Shown: piece by piece, positions 15,813-23,692 of the stretch
Position numbering within the stretch: position 1 is the first letter of the stretch
Layout: each line of letters starts with the position of its first letter
Assembly (NCBI RefSeq): GCF_003721245.1
Contig: NZ_RIZG01000001.1
Span: 186,001-250,000 of the forward strand
Direction of reading: 5' to 3'
Length of the DNA: 64,000 bases
DNA from: Marinomonas hwangdonensis
GTDB lineage: Bacteria > Pseudomonadota > Gammaproteobacteria > Pseudomonadales > Marinomonadaceae
Notes under the pieces: model-generated
The model's database searches: none
What the model saw: only the letters and a program-made list of their open reading frames with translations
What the model was told of the DNA's origin: nothing
Made by a program: the position numbers and the translations under genes

Positions 15813-18800
15813 ATGACGGCTGCACAAAAGATCTTTAAAGTGCGACGCCACTATAATAAGTGGGTCGCCAATCAAACCATGGAAGATTATGCCCTGCGAT
15901 ATACCTCAAGGCATGACAGCGCTTCTACGCACAGTTATGCCATGACCATCGAGCGAATAGGTCATACAGCGCTTGGTGCAACGGCGTTTTTGGCACTTGA
16001 AGGGTTGGCCGCGGTTATTACTCTGGCGTACGGTTTTACCAACGCGGTGGCGGCGATTCTCACCGTGTTGGCTGTGTTTTTTGTGACGGGTTTCCCCATT
16101 GCCTATTATTCTGCTAAGCATGGTTTAGACATAGATTTATTGACTCGAGGAGCCGGCTTTGGCTACCTCGGATCGACCATTACCTCACTGATTTATGCCA
16201 CTTTCACCTTTATTTTCTTTGCCATTGAAGCGGCTATTTTAGCCTCGGCGATGGAGGTGTTGTTGGGCATACCTTTGGCACTGGGCTATGCGCTTTCTTC
16301 TTTTTTTGTGATACCCATTGTAACGCACGGGATTCGCGCTATCAGTCGTTTTCAAAACGGCACTCAATGGATCTGGTTGGTGTTACAAGTCGCGGCTATC
16401 GGTGTGGTAGTTACTCAGGAATACCAAAATTTTGAAGGCTGGACGCAATACACTCCGGTGGATTTACCGCAAAGTCAGTATTTTGATTGGATTCTGTTTG
16501 GTTCGGCAGCGTCTGTATTATTTGCCTTGATGGCGCAGATTGGTGAGCAAGTCGACTACTTACGATTTTTTCCTATAAAGAACAAACAAAATCGTCGTCG
16601 CTGGTGGTTTTGGCTTATTTTAGCGGGTCCTGGCTGGGTATTTATTGGTGCAATCAAAATGCTATTGGGTTCGTTTTTAGCCTATTTGGCAATTTCCGAT
16701 GGCGCCAGTACGATACAAGCCACAGACCCAACCTATTTGTATCAGCGCATTTTTTTCTTTTTAACCACGTCTCCTACCACAGCATTACTTTTAGCCGCGG
16801 TGTTTGTGTTTATTTGTCAGATGAAAATCAATTTGACTAATGCCTATGCTGGCTCTATTGCTTGGTCTAATTTTTTCTCTCGTTTAACCCATTCTCATCC
16901 GGGTCGTGTTGTTTGGCTCGTTTTTAACGTGATGATTGCTTTGTTGCTGATGGAGTTGGGAATTTATCAAGCGTTAGGTGCTATTTTAGGTGTATTTGCT
17001 ATCGCCGCGGTGAGTTGGCTAGGCAGTTTGTCAGCGGATTTATTAATCAACAAACCCTTGGGGTTAAGCCCTAATTATGTCGAGTTTAAACGCGCGCATT
17101 TATACGACATTAACCCTGTTGGAACGGGCTCGATGTTGATCGCAACGACCTTGGGTTTAGTGAGTTATTTAGGTGTCTTTGGCGAAGTGGCGAAAAGTCT
17201 ATGTCACTTTATTTCGCTGGGTTCTTGTTTTGTTTTTGTGCCGCTGATTGCTTGGATTACCAAGGGCAAATATTACCTTGCGCGTCAAAGCCCAGAACTG
17301 ATTCCGATGATCGAGCTGGCAAAGCAGCGTAACCCTAAGTATGTCACTTTGACCTGCGGGATTTGTGAGAATGCGTTCGAAACAGAAGACATGAGTTTTT
17401 GCTCAGCTTATATGCAGCCGATTTGTTCTTTGTGTTGCTCCTTGGACGTGCGCTGTTTAGACAGCTGTAAGCCACAAGCGAGCATAGGTCAGCAGAGTGA
17501 TTATTTTTTAAAGCTTTTTTTGCCCAAAAGCTTAGTAAAAGCACTGAATTCTCGTTTGGGGCGTTTTGCGTCGTTATTGTTGATGATCAACATTGTTAAC
17601 GCGGCACTGATGATGTTGATTTATAAACAAATGGCACCGAGTTCACCTAGTGAGGAACTCTTGCTGCAAAATACTATGTTAGCGCTGTTTTTCACCTTGT
17701 TAATTGTGTCTGGGGTGTTGTCATGGTTGTTTTTATTGGCTCATGAAAGTCGAGTGGTGGCGCAGAAAGAGTCTAATCGACAAACGAGAAAGTTGATTCG
17801 CGAGATTGATGCTCACCAAGAAACGGATAAAGCATTACAAAATGCTAAAGAGCAAGCTGAGCGGGCAAATGAGGCGAAAAGTCGTTATCTTACGGGTATT
17901 AGTCATGAATTACGTACTCCGCTGCAATCTATTATTGGCTATGCGCAACTCTTGTCGGAAAAAGCCAATACGCCATCTGGGCATCAAAACGGCTTAGATA
18001 TTATCCATCGCAGTGGTTTGTATTTGGCGGATTTGATTGAAGGTTTGTTGGATATTTCGAAGATCGAAGCGGGGCGCTTTGATCTGTACCGCAATACGAT
18101 GGATTTGCCGAAATTGATCGATCAGTTAAACAGCATGTTTGCCATGCAGGCTCGTGACAAAGGTATTCAATTGCAATCGAAAATTCTCGCGCCTTTGCCT
18201 CAACACGTGGTAACAGACGAAAAGCGTTTGCGACAAATTTTGATCAATTTGTTGTCAAATGCGGTGAAATACACGCCAAAAGGATCGGTTTTGTTCGAAG
18301 TGAATTATCGCAACCAAGTAGCGGAGTTTGTCATTCGAGACACGGGTGTTGGTATAAAAGAAGGTCATTTAAAACGTATTTTTGATCCGTTTGAGCGAGT
18401 CCGTGACATCAGCACCGGCAATTTACCCGGCACAGGCTTGGGCTTGACCATAGTGAAGTTGCTGACGGAAATTATGGGCGGTGATTTGCAGGCGCATTCT
18501 GTGGTCGGCGAGGGCAGTGAGTTTCGCGTTAGCCTGATGTTGCCTTGGGTCAGCCAAGGCGATGGCTCGGCTTATGAAAATAAACGCATCGTGAGTTATC
18601 GTGGTTATCAGCGTACTCTGATGGTAGTGGATGATGATCCTGTGGTGCGCGGTTTGTTGTCGGATATTCTCGTGCCGCTTGGTTTTAATGTCTTGGAAGC
18701 CGCCGATGCTGAAAGCTGCTTGGATGAGCTGGAATCCTGTTCGCCAGATTTATTCGTATTAGATGTCTCAATGCCCGGAATGGATGGTTTGAGCTTGGCT

Positions 18801-19277
18801 AAGCTGTTACGAGATCGCACTTATACTACGCCGATTATTATGTTGTCCGCTGACGCTGCTGAAAATCAGCGTAAGCCTGACGAGCAAGCGGCATTTAATC
18901 AGTATTTAGTCAAACCGGTGAACAACAGTGCTTTGTTGGATGCGATTAAAAACTGGCTGGTGCTGGAGTGGGTATATCAAGAAACAGAAATAGACACCTT
19001 GGCACCGATTGCTATTGAGAAGCTTTCGAGCAGCAGTGAAAAAACGGATCAGATCGCGTCAGATGAGCAACAACAAGTTAACATTCCAGACCATGAAAGT
19101 GTGCGCGAATTGATGGCGTTCGCTGAAATGGGTTACAAAAAAGGCGTGCGTGGCGTGCTGGATCAATTGGCTAAAACAGATGTGATGGCCCCGAGCCATT
19201 TGCAGCAATTGGAAAGTTTGTATCAAAGTTTTCAGTTCGATGCGATTGCTCAGTACATACAGCAACATTCCTCATAA
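15813..19277 (+). CDS. NCS1-permease-like sensor hybrid histidine kinase
   Basis: A 1154-residue fusion. Residues about 45-490 resemble a whole nucleobase:cation symporter-1 (NCS1; purine, cytosine, allantoin and hydantoin permeases) with about twelve membrane segments. A cytoplasmic cysteine cluster follows (C515, C518, C530, C538, C541, C542, C548, C552), probably a zinc or other metal site. Two more membrane helices lie at about 585-605 and 620-645, then a coiled coil. The kinase core has DHp motif SHELRTP with phospho-acceptor H698, N-box N816 and G-boxes DTGVG and GTGLGL. A receiver domain has phospho-acceptor D984, and about 90 unassigned C-terminal residues follow. By analogy with the transporter-kinase CbrA it may couple substrate transport or binding to signalling. 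The place after the urease genes suggests a nitrogen compound as signal. The cognate regulator gene follows at once. Domain calls are firm; the ligand is inference. Confidence 0.88.
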   Translation: MTAAQKIFKVRRHYNKWVANQTMEDYALRYTSRHDSASTHSYAMTIERIGHTALGATAFLALEGLAAVITLAYGFTNAVAAILTVLAVFFVTGFPIAYYSAKHGLDIDLLTRGAGFGYLGSTITSLIYATFTFIFFAIEAAILASAMEVLLGIPLALGYALSSFFVIPIVTHGIRAISRFQNGTQWIWLVLQVAAIGVVVTQEYQNFEGWTQYTPVDLPQSQYFDWILFGSAASVLFALMAQIGEQVDYLRFFPIKNKQNRRRWWFWLILAGPGWVFIGAIKMLLGSFLAYLAISDGASTIQATDPTYLYQRIFFFLTTSPTTALLLAAVFVFICQMKINLTNAYAGSIAWSNFFSRLTHSHPGRVVWLVFNVMIALLLMELGIYQALGAILGVFAIAAVSWLGSLSADLLINKPLGLSPNYVEFKRAHLYDINPVGTGSMLIATTLGLVSYLGVFGEVAKSLCHFISLGSCFVFVPLIAWITKGKYYLARQSPELIPMIELAKQRNPKYVTLTCGICENAFETEDMSFCSAYMQPICSLCCSLDVRCLDSCKPQASIGQQSDYFLKLFLPKSLVKALNSRLGRFASLLLMINIVNAALMMLIYKQMAPSSPSEELLLQNTMLALFFTLLIVSGVLSWLFLLAHESRVVAQKESNRQTRKLIREIDAHQETDKALQNAKEQAERANEAKSRYLTGISHELRTPLQSIIGYAQLLSEKANTPSGHQNGLDIIHRSGLYLADLIEGLLDISKIEAGRFDLYRNTMDLPKLIDQLNSMFAMQARDKGIQLQSKILAPLPQHVVTDEKRLRQILINLLSNAVKYTPKGSVLFEVNYRNQVAEFVIRDTGVGIKEGHLKRIFDPFERVRDISTGNLPGTGLGLTIVKLLTEIMGGDLQAHSVVGEGSEFRVSLMLPWVSQGDGSAYENKRIVSYRGYQRTLMVVDDDPVVRGLLSDILVPLGFNVLEAADAESCLDELESCSPDLFVLDVSMPGMDGLSLAKLLRDRTYTTPIIMLSADAAENQRKPDEQAAFNQYLVKPVNNSALLDAIKNWLVLEWVYQETEIDTLAPIAIEKLSSSSEKTDQIASDEQQQVNIPDHESVRELMAFAEMGYKKGVRGVLDQLAKTDVMAPSHLQQLESLYQSFQFDAIAQYIQQHSS

Positions 19278-19302
19278 TGAGCGCTATAAAGTGGAACCAG
19301 TA

Positions 19303-20217
19303 ATGATAACCCCAAGCAATAAAAGTGACATTGTATTAGTGGTCGACGACTCGCCAGATGCGTTGAGCCTAATTCATGACACCTTGGAAGCGGCCAAAAT
19401 GGATGTGCTTGTCGCCCTTGAAGGCAAGCAAGCCTTAACTATTGCTCGACGGATTCGACCTGACATTATTTTGCTCGATGCTATCATGCCGAATATGGAT
19501 GGTTTTGAAACTTGTCGAGCGCTCAAAGCCGACCAAAGCTTGGCATCGATTCCGGTTATTTTTATGACAGGGTTGAGCGATACCGATGACATTGTGCGTG
19601 GTTTAGAAGCGGGCGGCGTGGATTATCTTACTAAGCCAATTCAACCCAATGAGTTGATTGCTCGCATGCGTGTGCACTTGTCTAATGCTCGTTTGAGCAA
19701 CAACGCGCAATCAGCCCTTGATAGCATGGGACAGTATTTGATGACGACAACCTACGCAGGGGAAATCGCTTGGGCAACGCCGCAAACTTACGCCTTGCTT
19801 GCCAAAGCACGCGCTAGCAGCGAATGGCAAAGTACGGAACTCGCCTTGCAAATACGTCTTTGGTTAGCTCATCAACCTGTGGTGGGTAACCTGTTGAAAC
19901 TCAGCGGTTTGGACTATCCTCTGGCGCTGAAAATGATGGGCGTCACCGAGCAAAAAGAAGTGCTATTACGACTGGAGGACGGTGATAAACCAGCAGGTCC
20001 TGCTTTGTTGAAGAAAGAGCTTGATCTAACGGATCGAGAATCAGAAGTGTTGCACTGGATTGCCAATGGTAAGACCAACCGGGAAATCGCCGAAATTCTC
20101 GAAATGAGCCCGCGTACAGTTAACAAGCATCTAGAGCAAATTTTTCCAAAACTTGGTGTCGAAAATCGTACTTCAGCCGCTGGTGTGGCGCTGCGGGTAT
20201 TGTCGGCTGAGCGTTAA
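19303..20217 (+). CDS. Response regulator, REC plus LuxR-type HTH
   Basis: DNA-binding response regulator, 304 residues from the ATG at 19303. That start has GGAAC seven bases upstream; an earlier in-frame ATG at 19240 lies inside the kinase gene and gives 325 residues. The receiver domain has acidic residues VVDDSP, phospho-acceptor D59 in ILLDAIMPNMDG and lysine in TKP. A middle region of about 90 residues has no clear family. A LuxR/FixJ-type helix-turn-helix (LTDRESEVLHWIANGKTNREIAEILEM, split here only for description) is near 235-300. It follows the NCS1-kinase by 25 bases and is almost certainly its partner. Likely targets are the urea genes or other nitrogen genes; no site was identified. 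Confidence 0.88.
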   Translation: MITPSNKSDIVLVVDDSPDALSLIHDTLEAAKMDVLVALEGKQALTIARRIRPDIILLDAIMPNMDGFETCRALKADQSLASIPVIFMTGLSDTDDIVRGLEAGGVDYLTKPIQPNELIARMRVHLSNARLSNNAQSALDSMGQYLMTTTYAGEIAWATPQTYALLAKARASSEWQSTELALQIRLWLAHQPVVGNLLKLSGLDYPLALKMMGVTEQKEVLLRLEDGDKPAGPALLKKELDLTDRESEVLHWIANGKTNREIAEILEMSPRTVNKHLEQIFPKLGVENRTSAAGVALRVLSAER

Positions 20218-20316
20218 CTATGTCAGTTGAATGTTTAGGTAAGCATCTACCTATTTTATAAGCTCATAAATTACTCTATGCTGCTGTTTTATCGCATCGT
20301 GAAAGGTGTCTTCCTC

Positions 20317-20754
20317 ATGTCTAATAAGTTGTCTACAGAACTGCCTATCCAGTACAAAGTGAATCAGGTAATTACGGCGGCTCAGTTTATTGAGCTGCTG
20401 TCGAAAACCACATTAGGTGCGCGTCGTCCTATTGATAATCTAGAGACAGTCAACGCAATGCTGGAAAACGCCAATTTGTTGATTACGGCATGGCAGGGTG
20501 AAGCTTTGGTTGGGGTGTCTCGTTCGGTGACGGATTTTGCTTTTTGCTGCTATTTATCAGACTTGGCGGTGGACGAAACAGTGCAAGCCTCCGGAATCGG
20601 TAAAACCTTAGTGCGCATGACCAAGGAAGCGTTACAACCTAAGTGTTCTTTGATTCTTTTGTCTGCTCCTCAGGCAGTGGATTATTATCCTAAAATTGGT
20701 TTTACTCAGCACAATAGTGCGTGGGTACTGACGAATATTGATGATTTGAAATAA
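20317..20754 (+). CDS. GNAT-family N-acetyltransferase
   Basis: A 145-residue protein of the acetyl-CoA-dependent N-acetyltransferase superfamily. The acetyl-CoA-binding segment is LAVDETVQASGIGKTLV (variant of the Q/RxxGxG/A motif), preceded by a strand with FCCYLSDLAV, and the C-terminal YYPKIGF is usual for the fold. I chose the ATG at 20317 because AAAGGTG lies about nine bases upstream; an ATG at 20278 adds 13 residues. Substrate unknown. It stands between the response regulator and a cupin gene, all on the plus strand. Confidence 0.85.
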   Translation: MSNKLSTELPIQYKVNQVITAAQFIELLSKTTLGARRPIDNLETVNAMLENANLLITAWQGEALVGVSRSVTDFAFCCYLSDLAVDETVQASGIGKTLVRMTKEALQPKCSLILLSAPQAVDYYPKIGFTQHNSAWVLTNIDDLK

Positions 20755-20858
20755 TATAACTTGACCCGAATTTTTAGCTAACGCCTACTAGGCTTAGAGT
20801 AATGCTTCTTAAATTCAGTCGCATTTTATTACCTAGAAAAGGATATAGGACGTTAGTT

Positions 20859-21188
20859 ATGAAGATAACAGATTTACCCTTTGGTGTGACAGATTGGCAA
20901 AGTGTGGAGAAGACTACCCATAAAGGTGAAAGTGGGTTCGCTTATTGGAAGACAAAGCAGTTTGGCGATATCCGTGTGCGTCTGGTGACATACTCGGCTG
21001 GGTATTTGGCGGATCATTGGTGTACTAAAGGTCACATACTTTTTTGCATCAGTGGCGAGCTAAAAACAATTTTAAAAGACGGCCGTACCTTTGTTTTGTC
21101 TGCCGGCATGAGTTATCAAGTGGCTGATGACGCTGAACCTCATCGTTCTTCAACATCTGAAGGGGCAACATTGTTTATTGTCGATTGA
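20859..21188 (+). CDS. Small cupin with DHCW motif
   Basis: A 109-residue single-domain cupin beta-barrel from the ATG at 20859, which has AGGAC/AGGAT upstream; the in-frame ATG at 20802 would add 19 unrelated residues. It belongs to the 'DHCW motif cupin' group: the motif reads ADHWCTKGHILFCI. The second cupin segment is SAGMSYQVADDAEPHRSS. The histidines and cysteine could bind a metal. Enzymatic role unknown for the group. Monocistronic, ending at a convergent hairpin before rhlE. Confidence 0.82.
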   Translation: MKITDLPFGVTDWQSVEKTTHKGESGFAYWKTKQFGDIRVRLVTYSAGYLADHWCTKGHILFCISGELKTILKDGRTFVLSAGMSYQVADDAEPHRSSTSEGATLFIVD

Positions 21189-21193
21189 GGCAT

Positions 21194-21221
21194 TGCCCCC
21201 CAGATATATCTGGAGGGGGCA
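21194..21221. terminator. Hairpin between convergent cupin and rhlE genes
   Basis: TGCCCCC (21194-21200) pairs with GGGGGCA (21215-21221) and the inner CAGATATATCTG is itself palindromic. The stem is strong and lies between converging stop codons, but there is no T-run on either side, so it is a less certain bidirectional terminator. Confidence 0.55.
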
Positions 21222-21230
21222 TGATTAAGT

Positions 21231-22610
21231 TCAGCTGTTACTGCTAGGTTTGCGATTACGACGCGCCGGCGCAAGAGGCTTGCTACGCAGACCTGGGCCA
21301 GGTGTGACTTCGGCTTTCGGTGCAGTAGGGCGACGGTTACCAGACTTAGGTGCGTTGCCTTGTTTTGCGCCATTGCCTTGTCTCGGTGCATTGGTTTGTT
21401 CACGTGGTCTTTTTGGTTTGTTAGGCTTGATTGGGCGCGTATCCAGCGTGGTATCAGGCAACATGTGTGTTGGCATGAAGTCGTCTTCATAACGACGCTC
21501 AATCAATTTTTGTGTCAAACGTTCGATAGCGCGTAATTGGTCGAGTTCGTCAGCGGCCACCAAGGAAATAGCTTTGCCTGTTGCGCCAGCACGGCCAGTA
21601 CGACCGATGCGGTGAACGTAATCTTCGGCTACATCAGGCAAGTCAAAGTTCACCACGTGAGGAAGTTGTTCAATGTCTAATCCGCGAGCCGCAATGTCTG
21701 TGGCGACCAAAATCCGTATACGACCTTCTTTAAAGTCAGCAAGAGCACGAGTACGAGCCCCTTGGCTCTTGTTACCGTGAATAGCACTGGCACGAATACC
21801 TGCGTCTTCAAGTTGTTTGGTGATCTTGTTTGCACCGTGTTTGGTGCGAGAGAATACCAAGGCTTGATCCCAACGTCCGTCGGCTATCAGTTGGATCAAT
21901 AGCTCCGTTTTACGTTTCTTGTCTACTGGGTGAAGCCATTGTTCAACAGACACGGCTGTGGCATTGCGCGGCGTTACAGAAATCTCGATAGGATTGTTGA
22001 CTAAGCCCTTAGCGAGCTGGCGAATTTCTGGTGAAAAAGTGGCAGAGAATAAAAGGTTCTGGCGCTTCTTTGGCAGAATGGCGAGAATTTTTTTGATGTC
22101 ATGAATGAAGCCCATGTCTAGCATGCGGTCTGCTTCATCTAATACCAGTATTTCGAGTTTGTCGAATTTCACCGCGTTTTGATTGTATAGGTCCATCATA
22201 CGACCCGGAGTAGCAATCAAAATATCTGCTCCACGACGCAATGCCATCATCTGTGGATTGATTTTTACACCACCAAATACCACGGTTGATTTAAGGGCTA
22301 GATGACGACCGTAGTCTTTGACGCTTTCAGCAACCTGAGCGGCTAGTTCCCGTGTTGGGGTTAATACTAATGCACGAACCTGATTGCCTTGAGCATGCTC
22401 GCCATGGCTTAGTAACTCGAGAAGTGGCAAGGTAAAGCCAGCAGTTTTGCCTGTGCCGGTTTGGGCTGCGGCCATCACATCTTGACCTTCAAGGATGGCC
22501 GGTATTGCCTGAGCTTGTATCGCAGATGGCTCAGTATAGCCTTGATCTTCAATGGCTTTAAGAATGGGGGCAGAAAGCCCAAGGTTGTTGAAACTCATAG
22601 GTGTACTCAT
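21231..22610 (-). CDS. rhlE: DEAD-box RNA helicase RhlE
   Basis: ATP-dependent RNA helicase, 459 residues, involved in RNA turnover and ribosome maturation in related bacteria. The N-terminal Q-motif region reads [20 protein letters not shown]. Motif I is AQTGTGKT (49-56), then DEAD ([12 protein letters not shown]), SAT (FSATFSP), and the second RecA domain with [18 protein letters not shown] and [10 protein letters not shown]. The C-terminal tail (about 385-459) is basic, proline/asparagine-rich and low-complexity, typical for RhlE. A second in-frame Met is at residue 5. Single gene with an upstream intergenic region of 200 bases. Confidence 0.93.
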   Translation of the reverse strand: MSTPMSFNNLGLSAPILKAIEDQGYTEPSAIQAQAIPAILEGQDVMAAAQTGTGKTAGFTLPLLELLSHGEHAQGNQVRALVLTPTRELAAQVAESVKDYGRHLALKSTVVFGGVKINPQMMALRRGADILIATPGRMMDLYNQNAVKFDKLEILVLDEADRMLDMGFIHDIKKILAILPKKRQNLLFSATFSPEIRQLAKGLVNNPIEISVTPRNATAVSVEQWLHPVDKKRKTELLIQLIADGRWDQALVFSRTKHGANKITKQLEDAGIRASAIHGNKSQGARTRALADFKEGRIRILVATDIAARGLDIEQLPHVVNFDLPDVAEDYVHRIGRTGRAGATGKAISLVAADELDQLRAIERLTQKLIERRYEDDFMPTHMLPDTTLDTRPIKPNKPKRPREQTNAPRQGNGAKQGNAPKSGNRRPTAPKAEVTPGPGLRSKPLAPARRNRKPSSNS

Positions 22611-22712
22611 GTTATATCAAAGGCAGGCGCAAAGCTGATAGGTCAGGTTATGCAATAATTGTGCGAAGCTTACCCTATATTCGCTTTGGTTACTATCAGA
22701 CACATCGAATAA

Positions 22713-22750
22713 GCCCGTATTCAGGCTGCTAGAGCCGTTTGAGTACGGGC
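22713..22750. terminator. Hairpin downstream of the transglutaminase operon
   Basis: GCCCGTATTCA (22713-22723) pairs with TGAGTACGGGC (22740-22750) with one G-T wobble; an inner AGGCT/AGCC extends it. It lies about 60 bases past the stop of the minus-strand operon (22811) and before rhlE. On the minus strand it is followed by only a short TTATT, so termination is plausible but weak. Confidence 0.4.
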
Positions 22751-22810
22751 AAGATAGTCTTTTATCCTTATGTATATTAGGTGAGCAGAAGATCTTTTAA
22801 GACGACAAAA

Positions 22811-23692
22811 TCATACTCTTCTGACATCGACAGATACGGATAATTGCTGGGAGCCACCGCCTTCAAAAATAACGCCTTGTAGGGGTGAAACATCCGCGTA
22901 ATCTCGGCCCCATGCCGTGACTATGTGTTGTTCGTTTGGCATGACGTCATTGGTTGGGTCGAATTCTACCCAGCCAAATTCTGGTGTGTAGACTGCGAAC
23001 CAAGCGTGGGAAGCATCCGCACCGACCAGCTTCTCTTGTCCTGGTGGTGGCAAGGTTTCGAGATAACCGCTCATGTAGCGAGCCGGTATACCGACCGAGC
23101 GAAGACAGCCAATGGCAAGATGAGCAAAATCTTGACACACACCACTGCGTTGTTTGAGAACCTGTTCAAGGGGCGTTGCAACCGTAGTGGTATTGGGGTC
23201 AAACTTAAATTCGCTAAAAATTTTATGGGTAAAATCCATGGCGGCTTGTAGCACGCAGGCTTGGTCCGTGAAGAGACTTTGAGCATAGTCTTTTAAGTCG
23301 TCGGATCGGCGAATTTGCGGCGAGTCAAGTAAGTACTCTTTTGCCATACGTAGCTCGGGCGTGGTGGGCATGTCTAACAAGGCACGCAACTCTCCACAGG
23401 TGAGTAGGCTGTTTTTGAGTAGTGCTGTCACATCGATCGCAGAAATTTCAAAGTCCGTTCTGACATCAATGACGAGCTTTTTGTGTGCTTCTTGAATAGA
23501 AAAGTAAAACGTTTGATTGCCAAAGTAATCTTCCCCTTCGCTTTGATAAACAGGAGGGGGATTGATCTGCACTTTTTGATAAATACAACGTTGGTTGTGC
23601 GTGTCTCTGGGGAGTAGGTGAGCCATGTTATAACACAAGCTCACCGGTGCACCGTAGCTGTATTCGGTAATGTGACGAACGCGATATCTCAT
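22811..23692 (-). CDS. Transglutaminase-like cysteine peptidase-fold protein
   Basis: A 293-residue protein with the bacterial transglutaminase N-terminal beta domain (residues 1-90) and a transglutaminase core. The Cys-His-Asp triad is visible: C186 in RSGVCQDFAH, H229 in ADASHAWF and D245 in WVEFDPTND, all intact. Enzymes of this fold cleave or transfer at amide bonds. It overlaps the preceding ATP-grasp/alpha-E gene by ATGA and is the last gene of the five-gene operon. In the predicted amidoligase clusters described by comparative genomics it would act on the peptide made by the ATP-grasp partner. Natural substrate unknown. Confidence 0.87.
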   Translation of the reverse strand: MRYRVRHITEYSYGAPVSLCYNMAHLLPRDTHNQRCIYQKVQINPPPVYQSEGEDYFGNQTFYFSIQEAHKKLVIDVRTDFEISAIDVTALLKNSLLTCGELRALLDMPTTPELRMAKEYLLDSPQIRRSDDLKDYAQSLFTDQACVLQAAMDFTHKIFSEFKFDPNTTTVATPLEQVLKQRSGVCQDFAHLAIGCLRSVGIPARYMSGYLETLPPPGQEKLVGADASHAWFAVYTPEFGWVEFDPTNDVMPNEQHIVTAWGRDYADVSPLQGVIFEGGGSQQLSVSVDVRRV

